Below, piece after piece: positions 10,098-21,133 of a DNA stretch of 64,000 nucleotides. The stretch lies in assembly GCA_014529385.2 (NCBI GenBank), contig CM043949.1, positions 107,669,054 through 107,733,053 on the forward strand, written 5' to 3'. Source of the stretch: Adiantum capillus-veneris (lineage: Eukaryota; Streptophyta; Polypodiopsida; Polypodiales; Pteridaceae). Every line of letters begins with the position of its first letter. The stretch's first letter is position 1. Both the position numbers and the translations under genes were made by a program. Under the pieces are notes generated by a model. It was not told where the DNA came from. It saw only the letters and a list, made by a program, of their open reading frames with translations, and did no database searches.

Positions 10098-10230
10098 GTC
10101 CATAAGTGCAACTCAACGTGTGAAAGGGTTCTCTCTCCCCTAGCTTGTCGAAGGGACCCTTAGGGACTTATAATGTGCCTCTCGCTCTCTAGGGTCACTC
10201 CTAGGCGTTTCCATTCTCCAAGTCTAAGGG

Positions 10231-10237
10231 GATTCTC

Positions 10238-10313
<76 letters not shown>

Positions 10314-10320
10314 CTCATGA
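10231..10320. repeat. (AG)n tract bounded by 11-bp direct repeats
   Basis: About 70 bp of AG (10240-10310) lies between two copies of GATTCTCATGA, at 10231-10241 and 10310-10320. Confidence 0.9.
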
Positions 10321-10746
10321 TATAGGGAATTGTGAATCACGAGGGTCTTTTTGCAATGGCAGTAAGCCGTAGCATCCATGCATAATAGCCGCATAATAGT
10401 TGCAACCATGCATAATATGATAAGATCACCACGGCCAAGAGCGTGCAGTACTAAGAACTTTGTACCATCGCTAGTTGATCTCTCTTCCCCCTCCTCCTAT
10501 GAATCCTTTGCATAGCTTACGATTGAAACTATGTCACCATCGTATTTGAACATGCCTCCGCAAGATTTCAAAGCATCTTTAAGGTATCCCATCCATTTTT
10601 ATTCAAAAAAAAAGGATCTTGAATCAAATGAGATGCTCGGGCAGAGAATAAATGCATTCAAGGTTTTAATTAGAAGTTTCCTTCAGAGAATAAGTACATA
10701 CAAAGCTTTAGACTAGAGAAGTGGGGCATTAATTTGAAGAGGAAAC

Positions 10747-11011
10747 GGTAGAAGTCACAGACACATCCGCACCCACAAGTGGACTCACATAATAGGTCCA
10801 TCTAGCAAAGGCACGTTGAGGGTCTAAATCAACTCCATAATTCTTGCAAATAGCTGCCCTTTTTCGGACCAAAATTATGGTAGAAGTCACAGACACATCC
10901 GCACCCACAAGTGGACTCAGCATAATAGGTCCATCTAGCAGAGGCACGTTGAGAGTCTAAATCAACTCCATAATTCTTGCAAATAGCTGCCCTTTTTCGG
11001 ACCAAAATTAT
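10747..11011. repeat. 132-bp tandem duplication
   Basis: Copy 1 is 10747-10878 and copy 2 is 10879-11011, starting GGTAGAAGTCACAG. They differ by one inserted G and a few substitutions. The duplication lies at the left flank of the gypsy relic. Confidence 0.95.
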
Positions 11012-11239
11012 GATCCAAATGGTGCAGATTTGTCAGACTACTTCTACTTCCATTAGTCTGATTAAGTTTTGGAGGGAGTGTTGCCGCAAGTGCGAGAACT
11101 GTACAAGCTGTAATTGTGGATCAATATCCTATTTTTTTTGGAACCTCTATTCAAGATCCACTCGAACCAATAGGATGACCAACTAGGGCTACCGGATTCT
11201 CATTTGGAATTTTTAATGGTCACAACCATACCCGAGTGG

Positions 11240-13640
11240 ACCAACAATACTAGGAGTTTTTGATATGGCAAGGCCCAACAATAAGCGTCATGAGCTCAAA
11301 TATGACAAATTTGCAAGTAAATCCGATAAAGATCCAGATTCACATGTACGATCCTTTAAAAAATGGTATGCACTACTAGAGGGTAGTGGTGATATGGTGC
11401 ATAACTTAGGAAGTGGCATCTGAAACCACCCTAAGCAAGAAAGCTTCAAAGTGGCTTGCGGAATATTTGATTGATTATTTTAAAACCTTTGTTGATATTG
11501 TTGTGACATTCCTGAAGAGATTTCATATGGAGAAACGACTCCAAAAATGTTAGAGTGTTTGCATTGTGCAAGCAAAAAAGATCCAATGTGGAGTCTTATA
11601 CGGTTACATTTTGCATGCTACTTCAGAAAGTGAAAACAGCATGCCAAGCATATGAGATGTTGAATTTTTTTTTTCCAAGGATTGTTGAAGAGTCTCCGAA
11701 CTACACTAGCTACTCTTGACCTAGAAACGGTATCATTGGAAAGGGTCATGTCGATGGTACAGGTGGTGGAGAGATCTCTCGGTTTACCTCGGTTAAAGAA
11801 ATCTAAGAACAGTCAGACAATGACTCCAAAACACACACGGACAATGAATCAAAAGAGGATGTGATCTAGATCCAAGGGTAATCTTGGAACAGTAGGTACA
11901 ACAACAACAACAACTGTATAAGCTAGTGGTGAGAAACCCACTCCAACCACTGAAGGAAAAGTGGGATGCCAAGATGTCTTCTGAAGTGCTAAGGAAAAGT
12001 AGGATGCCAAGATGTCTTATGAAGTGCTAGAGGAAGAGCCAACCAAAATCAAAATGGGGTGGGATCCTATGAATGGGGTCTTTCAATCAGATATTTAGAA
12101 GGCAATGGTGCGGTTACCTATCGAAATGAAGTTGGGGGATATGCTTCAACTTATATCAACTTTCAAAGAACAATTGATGTTATCCACTCAAGGGAGCAGC
12201 AATAAACAAAATTGCGCTTGAGGAGTTGGATCCTCTGGTAGATGTTTGAGCCTCCCAATTACTATGCGGCACCGAGGTAGTAACTTCAAAATTGTACTTG
12301 TATGGGAGACATGTAAGAAATATGGATGGTAGGAATTAGAACCAGTTTTGTTTTTTCTTGAGATGGCAGATCAAAGAAGATTATGACCCCAATGAATACT
12401 AAGGGGATTTACTTTTGATATCAGGGGATACCTTTTGTGGTATCCTTTATAGTGCTAGATCTCCAAAGGATGAAAGCATGCTCTACCAAATCATGGTATT
12501 GGGCTGACCATGGTTGTGACAAGTCAAGGTGAAATAGAATTGGGCAAAGCACGCATTAGTCATACAGACAGGATCAAGAAAGGTTGAGATTCCATATCAA
12601 CAAGTCAATCATGTTTGTGAGGAGAATCAATCCATTGTGGATGAACCAATAAATATGATGAAAGGGTTTACTGATGAAGAGGAATCCAAATTCCTATAGG
12701 CAAATCAGGATTTGACGGCTATTTATATGGTGGATGTGGAAGCAATTTAGAAGTATTATGTGAGAATGTTTTGACCAATCCATGGTGGATAGAAAATGAG
12801 CCAAGTTCCAATAGAGATATTCAAGAGCTTGATGTAAGAGGGGAAATCCTCGACCCATAGCTAATGGATGTGAAGGAACTAGTGTAGCAGGAACATGAAT
12901 TTGAGAAGCAGGAAGTAAATCTTGCGACACGTGATAGATTGAAACCTGCCACCAAGATTTGTGCAGATCCGAACGAATCTTTTTGGTCCGATCTTAAGAA
13001 GTTGTTTTCGGAGTTCATGGATGTGTTGGCATGGGATTATTTGGATATGAAGGGTCTTGATCCCAGATTCTACCAACATCGCATCAATTTAAAGAAGGAT
13101 ATGATTCCTACCAAGCAAGCCTAGTATCACATGAATTTGAATTATGCCAAACAAGTAAAAGAGGAATTGGATAGATTGTTAAAAGTTGGATTTATAGTTT
13201 TGATTGCAAATCCAGAGTGGGTCTCACCGATTATTGTGGTCCCTAAAAAGAACAAGAAGTTGTGGATCTATGTTGATTACTTGCAAGCTGAATGCAGCTA
13301 CAATGTTGGATCCCTTCCCCCTCCTATTTTTGGATTCTACTTTGGATGAGGTTACAGATCAACAGATGTACTCTTTTGCAAATGAACATAGTGGCTACAA
13401 CCTAGTGCAGATGGCAATCATAGATCAACCAAAGATCATGTTCATTATTGCATGAGGAGTGTTTGCTTGTATGGTGATGTGGTTTGGCATGCGGAATGCA
13501 CCTAGTACCGCTTTTAATGAAGTGCAAGTGTGAATGCACTTTTCTTGCAAAAAGTTGAGGGAACTATAGTTCCAAGCCCAGTTAATGGCTTTAAATTGCA
13601 GCACTACCTTGGGATGGTACCTGTAATCATGAGGAAAAGA
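11240..13640 (+). pseudogene. Decayed Ty3/gypsy retrotransposon, Tat/Ogre-like
   Basis: A gag-like start is readable near 11262-11420 (PDSHVRSFKKWYALLEG). The reverse-transcriptase start lies at 12939-13455: FMDVLAWDYLDMKGLDP, EELDRLLKVGFI, PEWVSPIIVVPKK and, after a frame change, HSGYNLVQMAI. The phrase order matches the Tat/Athila-type linker and RT of plant gypsy elements. Stops and frameshifts occur throughout; the RT palm with its catalytic Asp pair, RNase H and integrase are not readable. I could not find LTRs, so the ends are approximate. Confidence 0.65.
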
Positions 13641-16160
13641 TTGAGGTGACTAGTCCAATCGCATTAATCGTTGTAATAATACTAGCATACAATTAAGAAC
13701 ATGGAATTAAGTCTTGTGTGAAATATTTGAGGCATCATGAGTAGGATTTTGTAATGAATAGGGTAATTGTGACAAGGTATGGCGGTTCATTAATTGTCAC
13801 ACATGTGAACCCAAGAATAGATGCATGGTATGCGGTGTCTAACATGCAAAAGGAATACTATAAGTGCTGCAAATTCATTGGAACCACTTTTACTTAATAT
13901 TTGCCTCTATGTTTCATGTGCCTACACTCTAGTTAGCTCTGTGCAATTCTCCTTATTGCAAAGCTTCGTGTAGTTCACTACTTTCTTTGTGCAATTTCTT
14001 GAGCTCTCTACATACAACTACTGAATGTCACTAGTTGTGGGGTCTACAAGCATGAAGGCTCTCACCCCCATCAATCATTAGATTATGAATGCAATGAAGA
14101 TCTAGCTCGAGTGGCACAGAGGACTATTGGAGTATACATTGATTGATTGGGCGCAGGTACAGCCCCATCCCCATACCCTTTTGATCTTCCAAGCTCTAGA
14201 AATGAAGGACAGTCAGGGCATTGTGCATCTTCATGGTGAGCGCCATCAGATGTCAACACAATCAGTACAAGTGAAATGTTGTCTACCTTCCACATGTGTG
14301 ACTGCTCCTACAGAGAAGATGACCATGCAGGATATGATTATGGCTTATGGGAACTCAAAACTTGCAGCAAGTTTTGATTGCATGGTTGTCATGATATTTA
14401 AGTACGAGAGTGCTTTTGATGGATTTTCACTATAAGAGGTTCTTCAACATAGCGACACTAGTAGTGCAATGCTCAAATGTGGAAAATTCACAACATCACT
14501 ATGAGCATTGCTATACAACAAGGACTATAGCTAATGGCCAAAGTCTATAATATTTTTCATGCTGCTCATGCCATTATCTCTACTGCTAAGTTGCCTAGGG
14601 GTGTCAATTGGGCTGAGGTTCTCATCCGATAGATATTTACTGAAGCAAAAACATTGGTTGATACGATGGATAGAGGGCAAGTAGTTAATACCAAAGTAAA
14701 CCAAATTTTTTGGCTCCTCTTTCCAGAGCAAGGGTATGAGGGCCATACATTTTTGGGTTTTATCCCTACTGCCACATATGTGTCTTTGCCTTGTATGGAT
14801 GTGCCAGTGACTTCCATGTTGATTACTTTTGGACGAGTGAGTCTAGCAAACTAGGAACATCAAATTTTGGTGTTGCTTCCGGATCTAGTTCTATTGCGAC
14901 CACCAATAACCTAGTTGATGTGCTATTAGTATATAAGATGGCAACCGCTTCTACATCTGAAGATGGAGTACATTAGCACCCAGCTAAAACATGGAAGCAG
15001 GAGATGCTTGAGAGGAGGATGCAAGCTTTATCAGAAACATGGTCTACAATTATTAGAAGAGGGTAGACTATTGATGCAGGTTGGACTGTGTCCGTACCAC
15101 TCACTACTCATGTATCCACTTCTTTGGTTATTGTGACAGTGACAACAAGCTCCATGCCAACTATGGGCATTGTGGTTTCTACTCAGTCTGCATCTAAAGG
15201 AGTGGCAGGGAAATGAGAACAAGCACAAGCAATGGGAGCATCTCCAATCTTTATAGAGTTACAATAATTGCCATTCGACTCTAGCCAAAAGGTGGATTAT
15301 CCATGGATGCAGCCCAGTTATCAACTTCAAGCACATCATGGCATTGATTGCTTGCAGTTCATGTATCAAGTGAATAGGCACTAGCAAGAGGAATTCCAAC
15401 AAATGCAATCATTTGGGCATTACAAAAATCGATTTCTGAGCTCTTAGCTCATAACCAATTGTTAACTAATTGACTTGCTAAAATGGAGAAAAGGATGCAT
15501 CTGGTTGAGTCACATGCTTTCTCCTCAGAGCAGCACAAGGAACAAGCACAATGCTAAGTTTGCGATGTGACTGAGACAACCACCATTGTTAAGGAGAGGC
15601 GGGTGGAATTTGCGAGAGAAATGTAGCAAAGGAGTTGGTGCGGCATCGAGAAGATTACTAATTGAAGATGGCATATCAGAAGGCCGTCTCTAACCTATTG
15701 CCATTAATGAAAGATGAGTGGTGTCACTTTTGAAAGAAGATATCCAAGTTCACTGGATAGGGGAGATGAGGAAGTGGTAGTCTATACTCAAGTCTTTCTC
15801 TGAGGTCCCAACTGCCCGCATCAGAGGGTCATCCGGGTCTCGATTGAAGATTATACCACAATTTGCCAACAAACTATTTGTGAGATCCCAACCCACCAAT
15901 ACCAAAATTGGGATGGGGTCCTTGACACGTCTCTAGGCCTATTAAAAGTCAGAGTCTTTAAGTAAGAAGGGTCCTGGGAATAGACCTTTACCATTGACAA
16001 TGTCTAGGGTCTATGGCCCTAGAAGAAGACCCAGTCCTGTCTAATAGCAAAAACGGGACAACATCTTAAAAATCCAAAAGTGTTTCAGTCCTATAACTTT
16101 CACAATTTGGGTTAAGGTATTCTCAACCAACACTTTTTTTCCCCTAACAGATGTGAGGGC
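13641..16160. other. Probably eroded retroelement sequence; no gene supported
   Basis: Open stretches (for example + 14127-14435) are short and match nothing I recognise. The region follows the gypsy relic without a visible border and is probably its eroded 3' part or another relic. Confidence 0.4.
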
Positions 16161-18774
16161 AAGCCGCTGGTGAACTCCTCTTCCAATTGCAAAAGTTTTC
16201 TTAACGTTTTTAGTGCACGCGGATGGATAGTTATCTGACTAATCAGGTCCACCCATCCTTGATAGACAACCTTAGTCAATCCCCACAACACCCCACACTC
16301 ACACGTGATTCTTTTGTTTTTTATTTACTATCACATTGTTTTAACATTTAAAATAATATTTTTTGTTAACTTTTCGTCACATTGATTCCTTCAATTAAGT
16401 ATTAAAGATAGCATTGAAAAGCATTCTTTTAGCAAACAGACATCTTTAAACTTAAGACATGGTACTATCAATCGAAAACATTGACCATAATAACCAGTAC
16501 TCTTCTTATCTCAAGACCACCTCAAGGGTGAAAAAACGGCACCCATTCCTTATTCATAATCTAGGGTGAAAACCCATCACCCAAAGTTCGAGGTGCCCAT
16601 ACACCAAACCAATTGCACATACAACTAGGTAGCTCCCCTAGGATAAAAAACGGTATCCTAACTTATGTAGAAACATCAAGACATGACACAGAGTAAAAGT
16701 TCATCGTTCATGGGGGTAATTGACTTATCCATGGCTAGAAAGCCATCATTATTTATCAAAATATACCAAAGAGTCGGAGGTGTCTTGAGACAAGCTATCT
16801 TAAGGATGATCAATCATATCTTTCCTAATTCAACCAGTCTTAACCCAAAAAATTCTTTCCTAATTTACAAACAAATGCACGTTGGTTTCTTGGAAGATGC
16901 CTTCCGTTTTTAGCTAGTTTCTACTTTTCCTAATTCCTTACACCCTCTTTTACGTATGCAATGTTAATACTTAAAGAAGAACTCGAATTATTTATCTTAC
17001 ATTATATTGAAGGACCACCTGAGACTAGTCGGGCATTTGCTGCAGTGTTGGGTCCTAAATGCTTTCATCAGTAGGCCTAATACTAGGCCCGACCTCGTCA
17101 TCGTGCGACAGTCTAGCCCTCTTGGGAATACTGTCCTCATCATCAAATTGAGGGTTTTCTCGTGTCCTTTTTGGTGCCATGACTTCCATACTTTATAAAA
17201 AAGGACATCTAATTATTAGGTAGATCATCCAAAAACTTGACTTTACCTTTGTATCCAATCTAATTCCTCTTTTTACCCCAACTAAGGTTAATTTTGTAAT
17301 TCCATATAATGGTAATTTCTTCCTAATTAGGGTTAATAATTAAGTAGATTATTAATCTTTAATAAGACTAAGTAATTAGATAATAAATACAATATAATAG
17401 AGTGTTTAATAGTAGATAATAATATAATCGACTTTTAATATATTAATTAAAAATAGATCTAAATTACTAATTAACTGAGATTAATTACCTCGCTTAATCA
17501 CTTAGATTTTCTCTCTTAGTGATTTTTGTGAAGTGTCTCTCTTGCACAAGAGATTTCTAGCCAGGACTCAAGTCTGAGTGAAAATAAGAATCCTAGGGTC
17601 CTATTTATAGCTTTTTCTGGCACTCACAAGCTCTCACAGGCTGAAAATGGCATTTGCTTGCAATTCAAGCAACCCCCAGGCTCAAGATGGTGCTACCTAC
17701 TTCTAAATGTGTCAGTGGGATGAGCACCTACCCAACTTGGTTGGTCAATTTTACTATTTTTGGATAAATTTTATGTTTTTTTGTAAATATCTGGTAAATA
17801 TCTAATAAATATATAGCAGATTAAGGTAAAGTCTTTAGCTTTAATGATTACTAAAAACCATTCAATTATTTTTTCAAATTAAAGTGGCAGTAAAACTTCC
17901 AAAGAGGATAGCGGTATCAGTTTTTACCCGAATTTAGTTCTGAGAGTTCCTAGCTATAGGTTTGTTGTGCTTAAGATTTTAAATATACCAATTTTAACTG
18001 CTTTCAAGATAGTGTTTATGTGTTTGTACACCAATTCTTTCTCCTAAAGCTTTGAGTTCATTTCCTTGCAGCTAGAAAGGTGGAAACCTTACACTAATTT
18101 TTCAAACCCTGTGTCTGATGCAGACTCTAATAACCGGTTGCAAAATGTGGAGGTTGCCCTTTAGAGCGACGGAGACGGATCTGAACAACCTGAAGACTTA
18201 ATTGTTGTTGAGCAAGGAGGAGGAGGAGCAGTTGCGGGAGTGGCCATGCAAAAATGGGGTTAAAAAGTATAAAACCCTCTTCTAATGCACTGTATTTTTC
18301 TTAAACCAATGTGAAAATTCCCTCAGCTTGTTCAACCCTGCGGCTCATCCATGGTGGACAAAGCATATACATTGCTAAGGCGGCATTATCCAAACTACTA
18401 GGCTTTTGTGCACTTATGGCCTTATGTAAATCCAACCCACCTCCCCCTTGTATTCCACCTGTTGATTCCTCTATTGGAGACCAAATTTCTTGTAATGTGA
18501 GATCAAGCCCTCCGTGTGTGCCAAATGTTAGGCTAGAACAACCTACGTTGAGAGCATGAAAAGGTGTATGTGTTGATCATAATAATTGGTGTAACTCTTT
18601 GTACCGGTATGTCAAAGGGAGGTCTATAAGTCAGGTGTGTCCTACGTATGTAGCAAGCACTTCTTATCTACCTGTATGATGAATGCAAGTACTATTTTGA
18701 ATCTTCTATACAATGATTCTTGGTCTTTTGTACCTTATTTGTGTGTAATGAAGTAAGTCCCATGTATTCTGCTT
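16161..18774. other. AT-rich non-coding sequence
   Basis: TAAT/ATTAA-rich from about 17200 to 17480. No gene, RNA or long repeat seen. The right end may belong to the copia relic that starts around 18.7 kb. Confidence 0.4.
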
Positions 18775-18985
18775 TTGATATTGCACATGGGTAGCAGTTA
18801 CACGACCACCTTTGGGAATGGTTCATGGTCAATCAAGAAGGGAAATTTTGTGATTCTTAGAGTTCAGAAGCATGGAACACTTCATTCTATGTTTGTTTGC
18901 TGTGTAGAAGCGGATTCTATATCCATAGTCGAGTTTCCATCTATTGAGTTGCACCATAGCTGGCTAGGCCATATGAGCCAACTTA
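18775..18985 (+). pseudogene. Copia relic, gag-pre-integrase part left of the CACTA insertion
   Basis: GNGSWSIKKGNFVILRVQKH and then LHHSWLGHMSQ match the region before the copia integrase (consensus W/H-H-x-RLGHMS). The frame stops making sense at the CACTA terminus at 18986 and the matching continuation is found at 26972. The last three bases, TTA, are the target-site duplication. Confidence 0.75.
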
Positions 18986-18997
18986 CACTACAAGAGG
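18986..18997. repeat. CACTA left terminal inverted repeat
   Basis: CACTACAAGAGG, preceded by target duplication TTA. Confidence 0.95.
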
Positions 18998-19006
18998 TTG
19001 TGTGCT

Positions 19007-19215
19007 CTTGTGACGCTGTTAGCGACGGAAATACACTGGGTTTTAATAACCCCCGGCATCGCTAATAGCGTCGCTACGAGAGCGTCGCTATATGCGTCGC
19101 TATATGCGTCACTATATGCATCGCTATATAGAGACGCTCATAGCGACGTTTACACAGAGGTCTATAGCGACGCTACAGAGCCATAAATAGCGACGGTTAT
19201 AGCGATGCCCGAGAG
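19007..19215. repeat. CACTA left subterminal repeat array
   Basis: About ten copies of TAGCGACG or CGTCGCTA in both orientations, several spaced by TATATG. In En/Spm such arrays bind the TNPA protein and help pair the ends. The same motif is at the right end. Confidence 0.85.
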
Positions 19216-19574
19216 AAAAAAAAATTTGGTGACAGGGCATTGAATGCCCTGCTACCCATCAACCATATTGTACTTGATTCACTTTTTAAAAAAAGTGCAA
19301 GGGTAGATAATAGACCCAAAATAGTCACCCACAAGACGCATTGTTTGCAAAATTGACAATTGTACACATCATAGGCAAAATGAATTGATTGGCAAATGTA
19401 ATAATGACAATTGTACAACATCATAGGCATAAAGAATTGATTGGCAAAATGAACTACGGTGACAAATGTAATAATATACATGGTTCAAAAAGACGTATAA
19501 AATCCGTCTCATGATACATAAGCTATGAGAAACCCTAAACTAATGCTATCTAACTACGGCTAAACTGACGTCGT
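19216..19574. other. CACTA internal non-coding sequence
   Basis: Between the left subterminal array and the 3' end of the TNPA-like gene. It contains a short diverged repeat of CAAATGTAATAATG (about 19394 and 19462). It probably serves as 3' UTR. Confidence 0.5.
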
Positions 19575-20884
19575 CTAGTCAGACGTCTCATCGCGTCCAA
19601 GCGGCGTATCTATCAGATTCTGCAAAAAAAGACAATAAGACAGCTTTAAGTAAGTATAAACATATAACGACATTTATAAAACAATACAAAAAACAGAAAA
19701 GAGTAAACCCTAATACTAACCATGCCGCCGCGAGAACTGAGAATGTCCATCAGGGCGTTTAAGCCCTTCCTGCCTGCGTACTCACGCTCGTACGGTGTGG
19801 GATCACGTCCTGTCATCGACCACTGTCAAAACATACAAAGAATTCATTATGTTAGAATTAAAAAACTCATAAACCCTAAACTATCGAACATAAAGAGCAA
19901 TGCGAAAACACTTACAAAATTGGCCTCAAATGATGCCCATCCACCGCTCCCCAAGTGGTGCGAGCTCCCTGTCTCTACTCGCGCTCTGGCTGCATCCTTT
20001 TGTTGCTTCCACTTGTCGGGATTCTCGCGCGCTGCTTTCTTCGCATTCTTCCAATCTTCTTTGGCCAGCCAATCTGGCCTATTCCACCCATTCTTGATTG
20101 CTTTTTGCACTTCGGAACGCTTGTGTTTGCAGTATTCGCACATTCAAATCTTCATCACGTCTTCATTGAAGCGCCGATCCCGTGTTGGAACGGGAAACTC
20201 ATCATGAAGTATGCTGATGACTCTGTTTTTTAAATCACTTGGTACTTCACTCCATTTGTTTAGTATGTAGTGTCTAAACAGCTGAGAGCAAAGACCACGC
20301 ATGCGCGAGATCACCTTCTTGCCGTCATCATCCATGATGATGCCGCCGCTGAAGTCGACGGAGTAAGGCAAGCCCTTTGGCCGGTGACGCGTGAACCTGG
20401 GTGTCCCGGCAGGGGCCTCTAGCGGCGTGTCGATGGGGGTACGGACGTCAGGTGTCTCCACTGGCGTCTGGGCCCCGAAGCGAGGAGTGTCGAGTGGGGT
20501 GGCCCCTGGCGGAGTAGGTAGAGGTGTGTAGCTGCTAGGAACAATCAGCTGTGCAAAACCTGGCGTAGATGGCGATGCTGTGGCTGGTGTGGGGACGGGC
20601 AAAGAAGGAGAGGGTAAAGAGCCTCGTCGAACACGAGGCGGTGTGGAGGCATCGGTGGAGGAATCCCCACAACAACCGCCACCGCCACCACTAGAGCGCC
20701 GGTGTCTAGACGAGTGTGAAGCTCGTCTCGTCGACGCCGAAGCTTCGGAGCGCGCCGAATGCTCTGAAATAGAGGGAGATGCCGATGGAGTAGGAACGCG
20801 CGATGATGCGCCAGAGCGATGACGCTCCACGTACCACTGTCTCTACTGCGGTGACAAAGAAGAAAGAAACTCCTCATCATCCAT
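19575..20884 (-). pseudogene. TNPA-like gene (Transposase_24, Ptta/En/Spm type) with two in-frame stops
   Basis: On the minus strand: exon 1 20884-19916 (ATG at 20884; donor GTAAGT), exon 2 19822-19721, exon 3 19619-19575 ending TAG, all in phase, 371 codons plus stop. The first half is Ser/Pro/Thr/Arg-rich low complexity with repeated TPxxTP phrases. The second half has the En/Spm accessory-protein signature: WSEVPSDLKNRVISIL, KKAARENPDKWKQQ and THHxGS-like GSSHHLGSGG. In En/Spm this protein binds subterminal repeats. A TAG at 20845-20843 and a TGA at 20146-20144 break the frame, with clear coding sequence on both sides; CAG-to-TAG and CGA-to-TGA changes would explain both. Lies downstream of TNP2 on the same strand. 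Confidence 0.8.
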
Positions 20885-21133
20885 ACCTGCATTAAACACA
20901 CGAATATTTAAACTTAATATTGAATGAATAGAGTAGACAATGATGCAAAGACCATTAAATACAATGACGTAATGACACATATAAATACAATGACGCAATG
21001 AATTGAGTGATAGAAGAGGCAAGTCGAAAACTCAGAATTTTCAATCAAAAGATGTGAGCGCCATGGAAGGTACTTAGAGAGCCAGAGCTTTTACAACCCT
21101 GAGCAAAATTGTTCAAATACAATATTTGTGGCT
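20885..21133. other. Spacer between the two CACTA genes
   Basis: AT-rich, with two diverged copies of an ATACAATGACG phrase at about 20958 and 20986. Probably the promoter of the TNPA-like gene; no motif certain. Confidence 0.4.

Noticed and set aside
9650-10163. Tyr/Ile/Leu/Ser-rich open frames on both strands
   Set aside because: Direct translation of the AT/GTAT/AG microsatellite.
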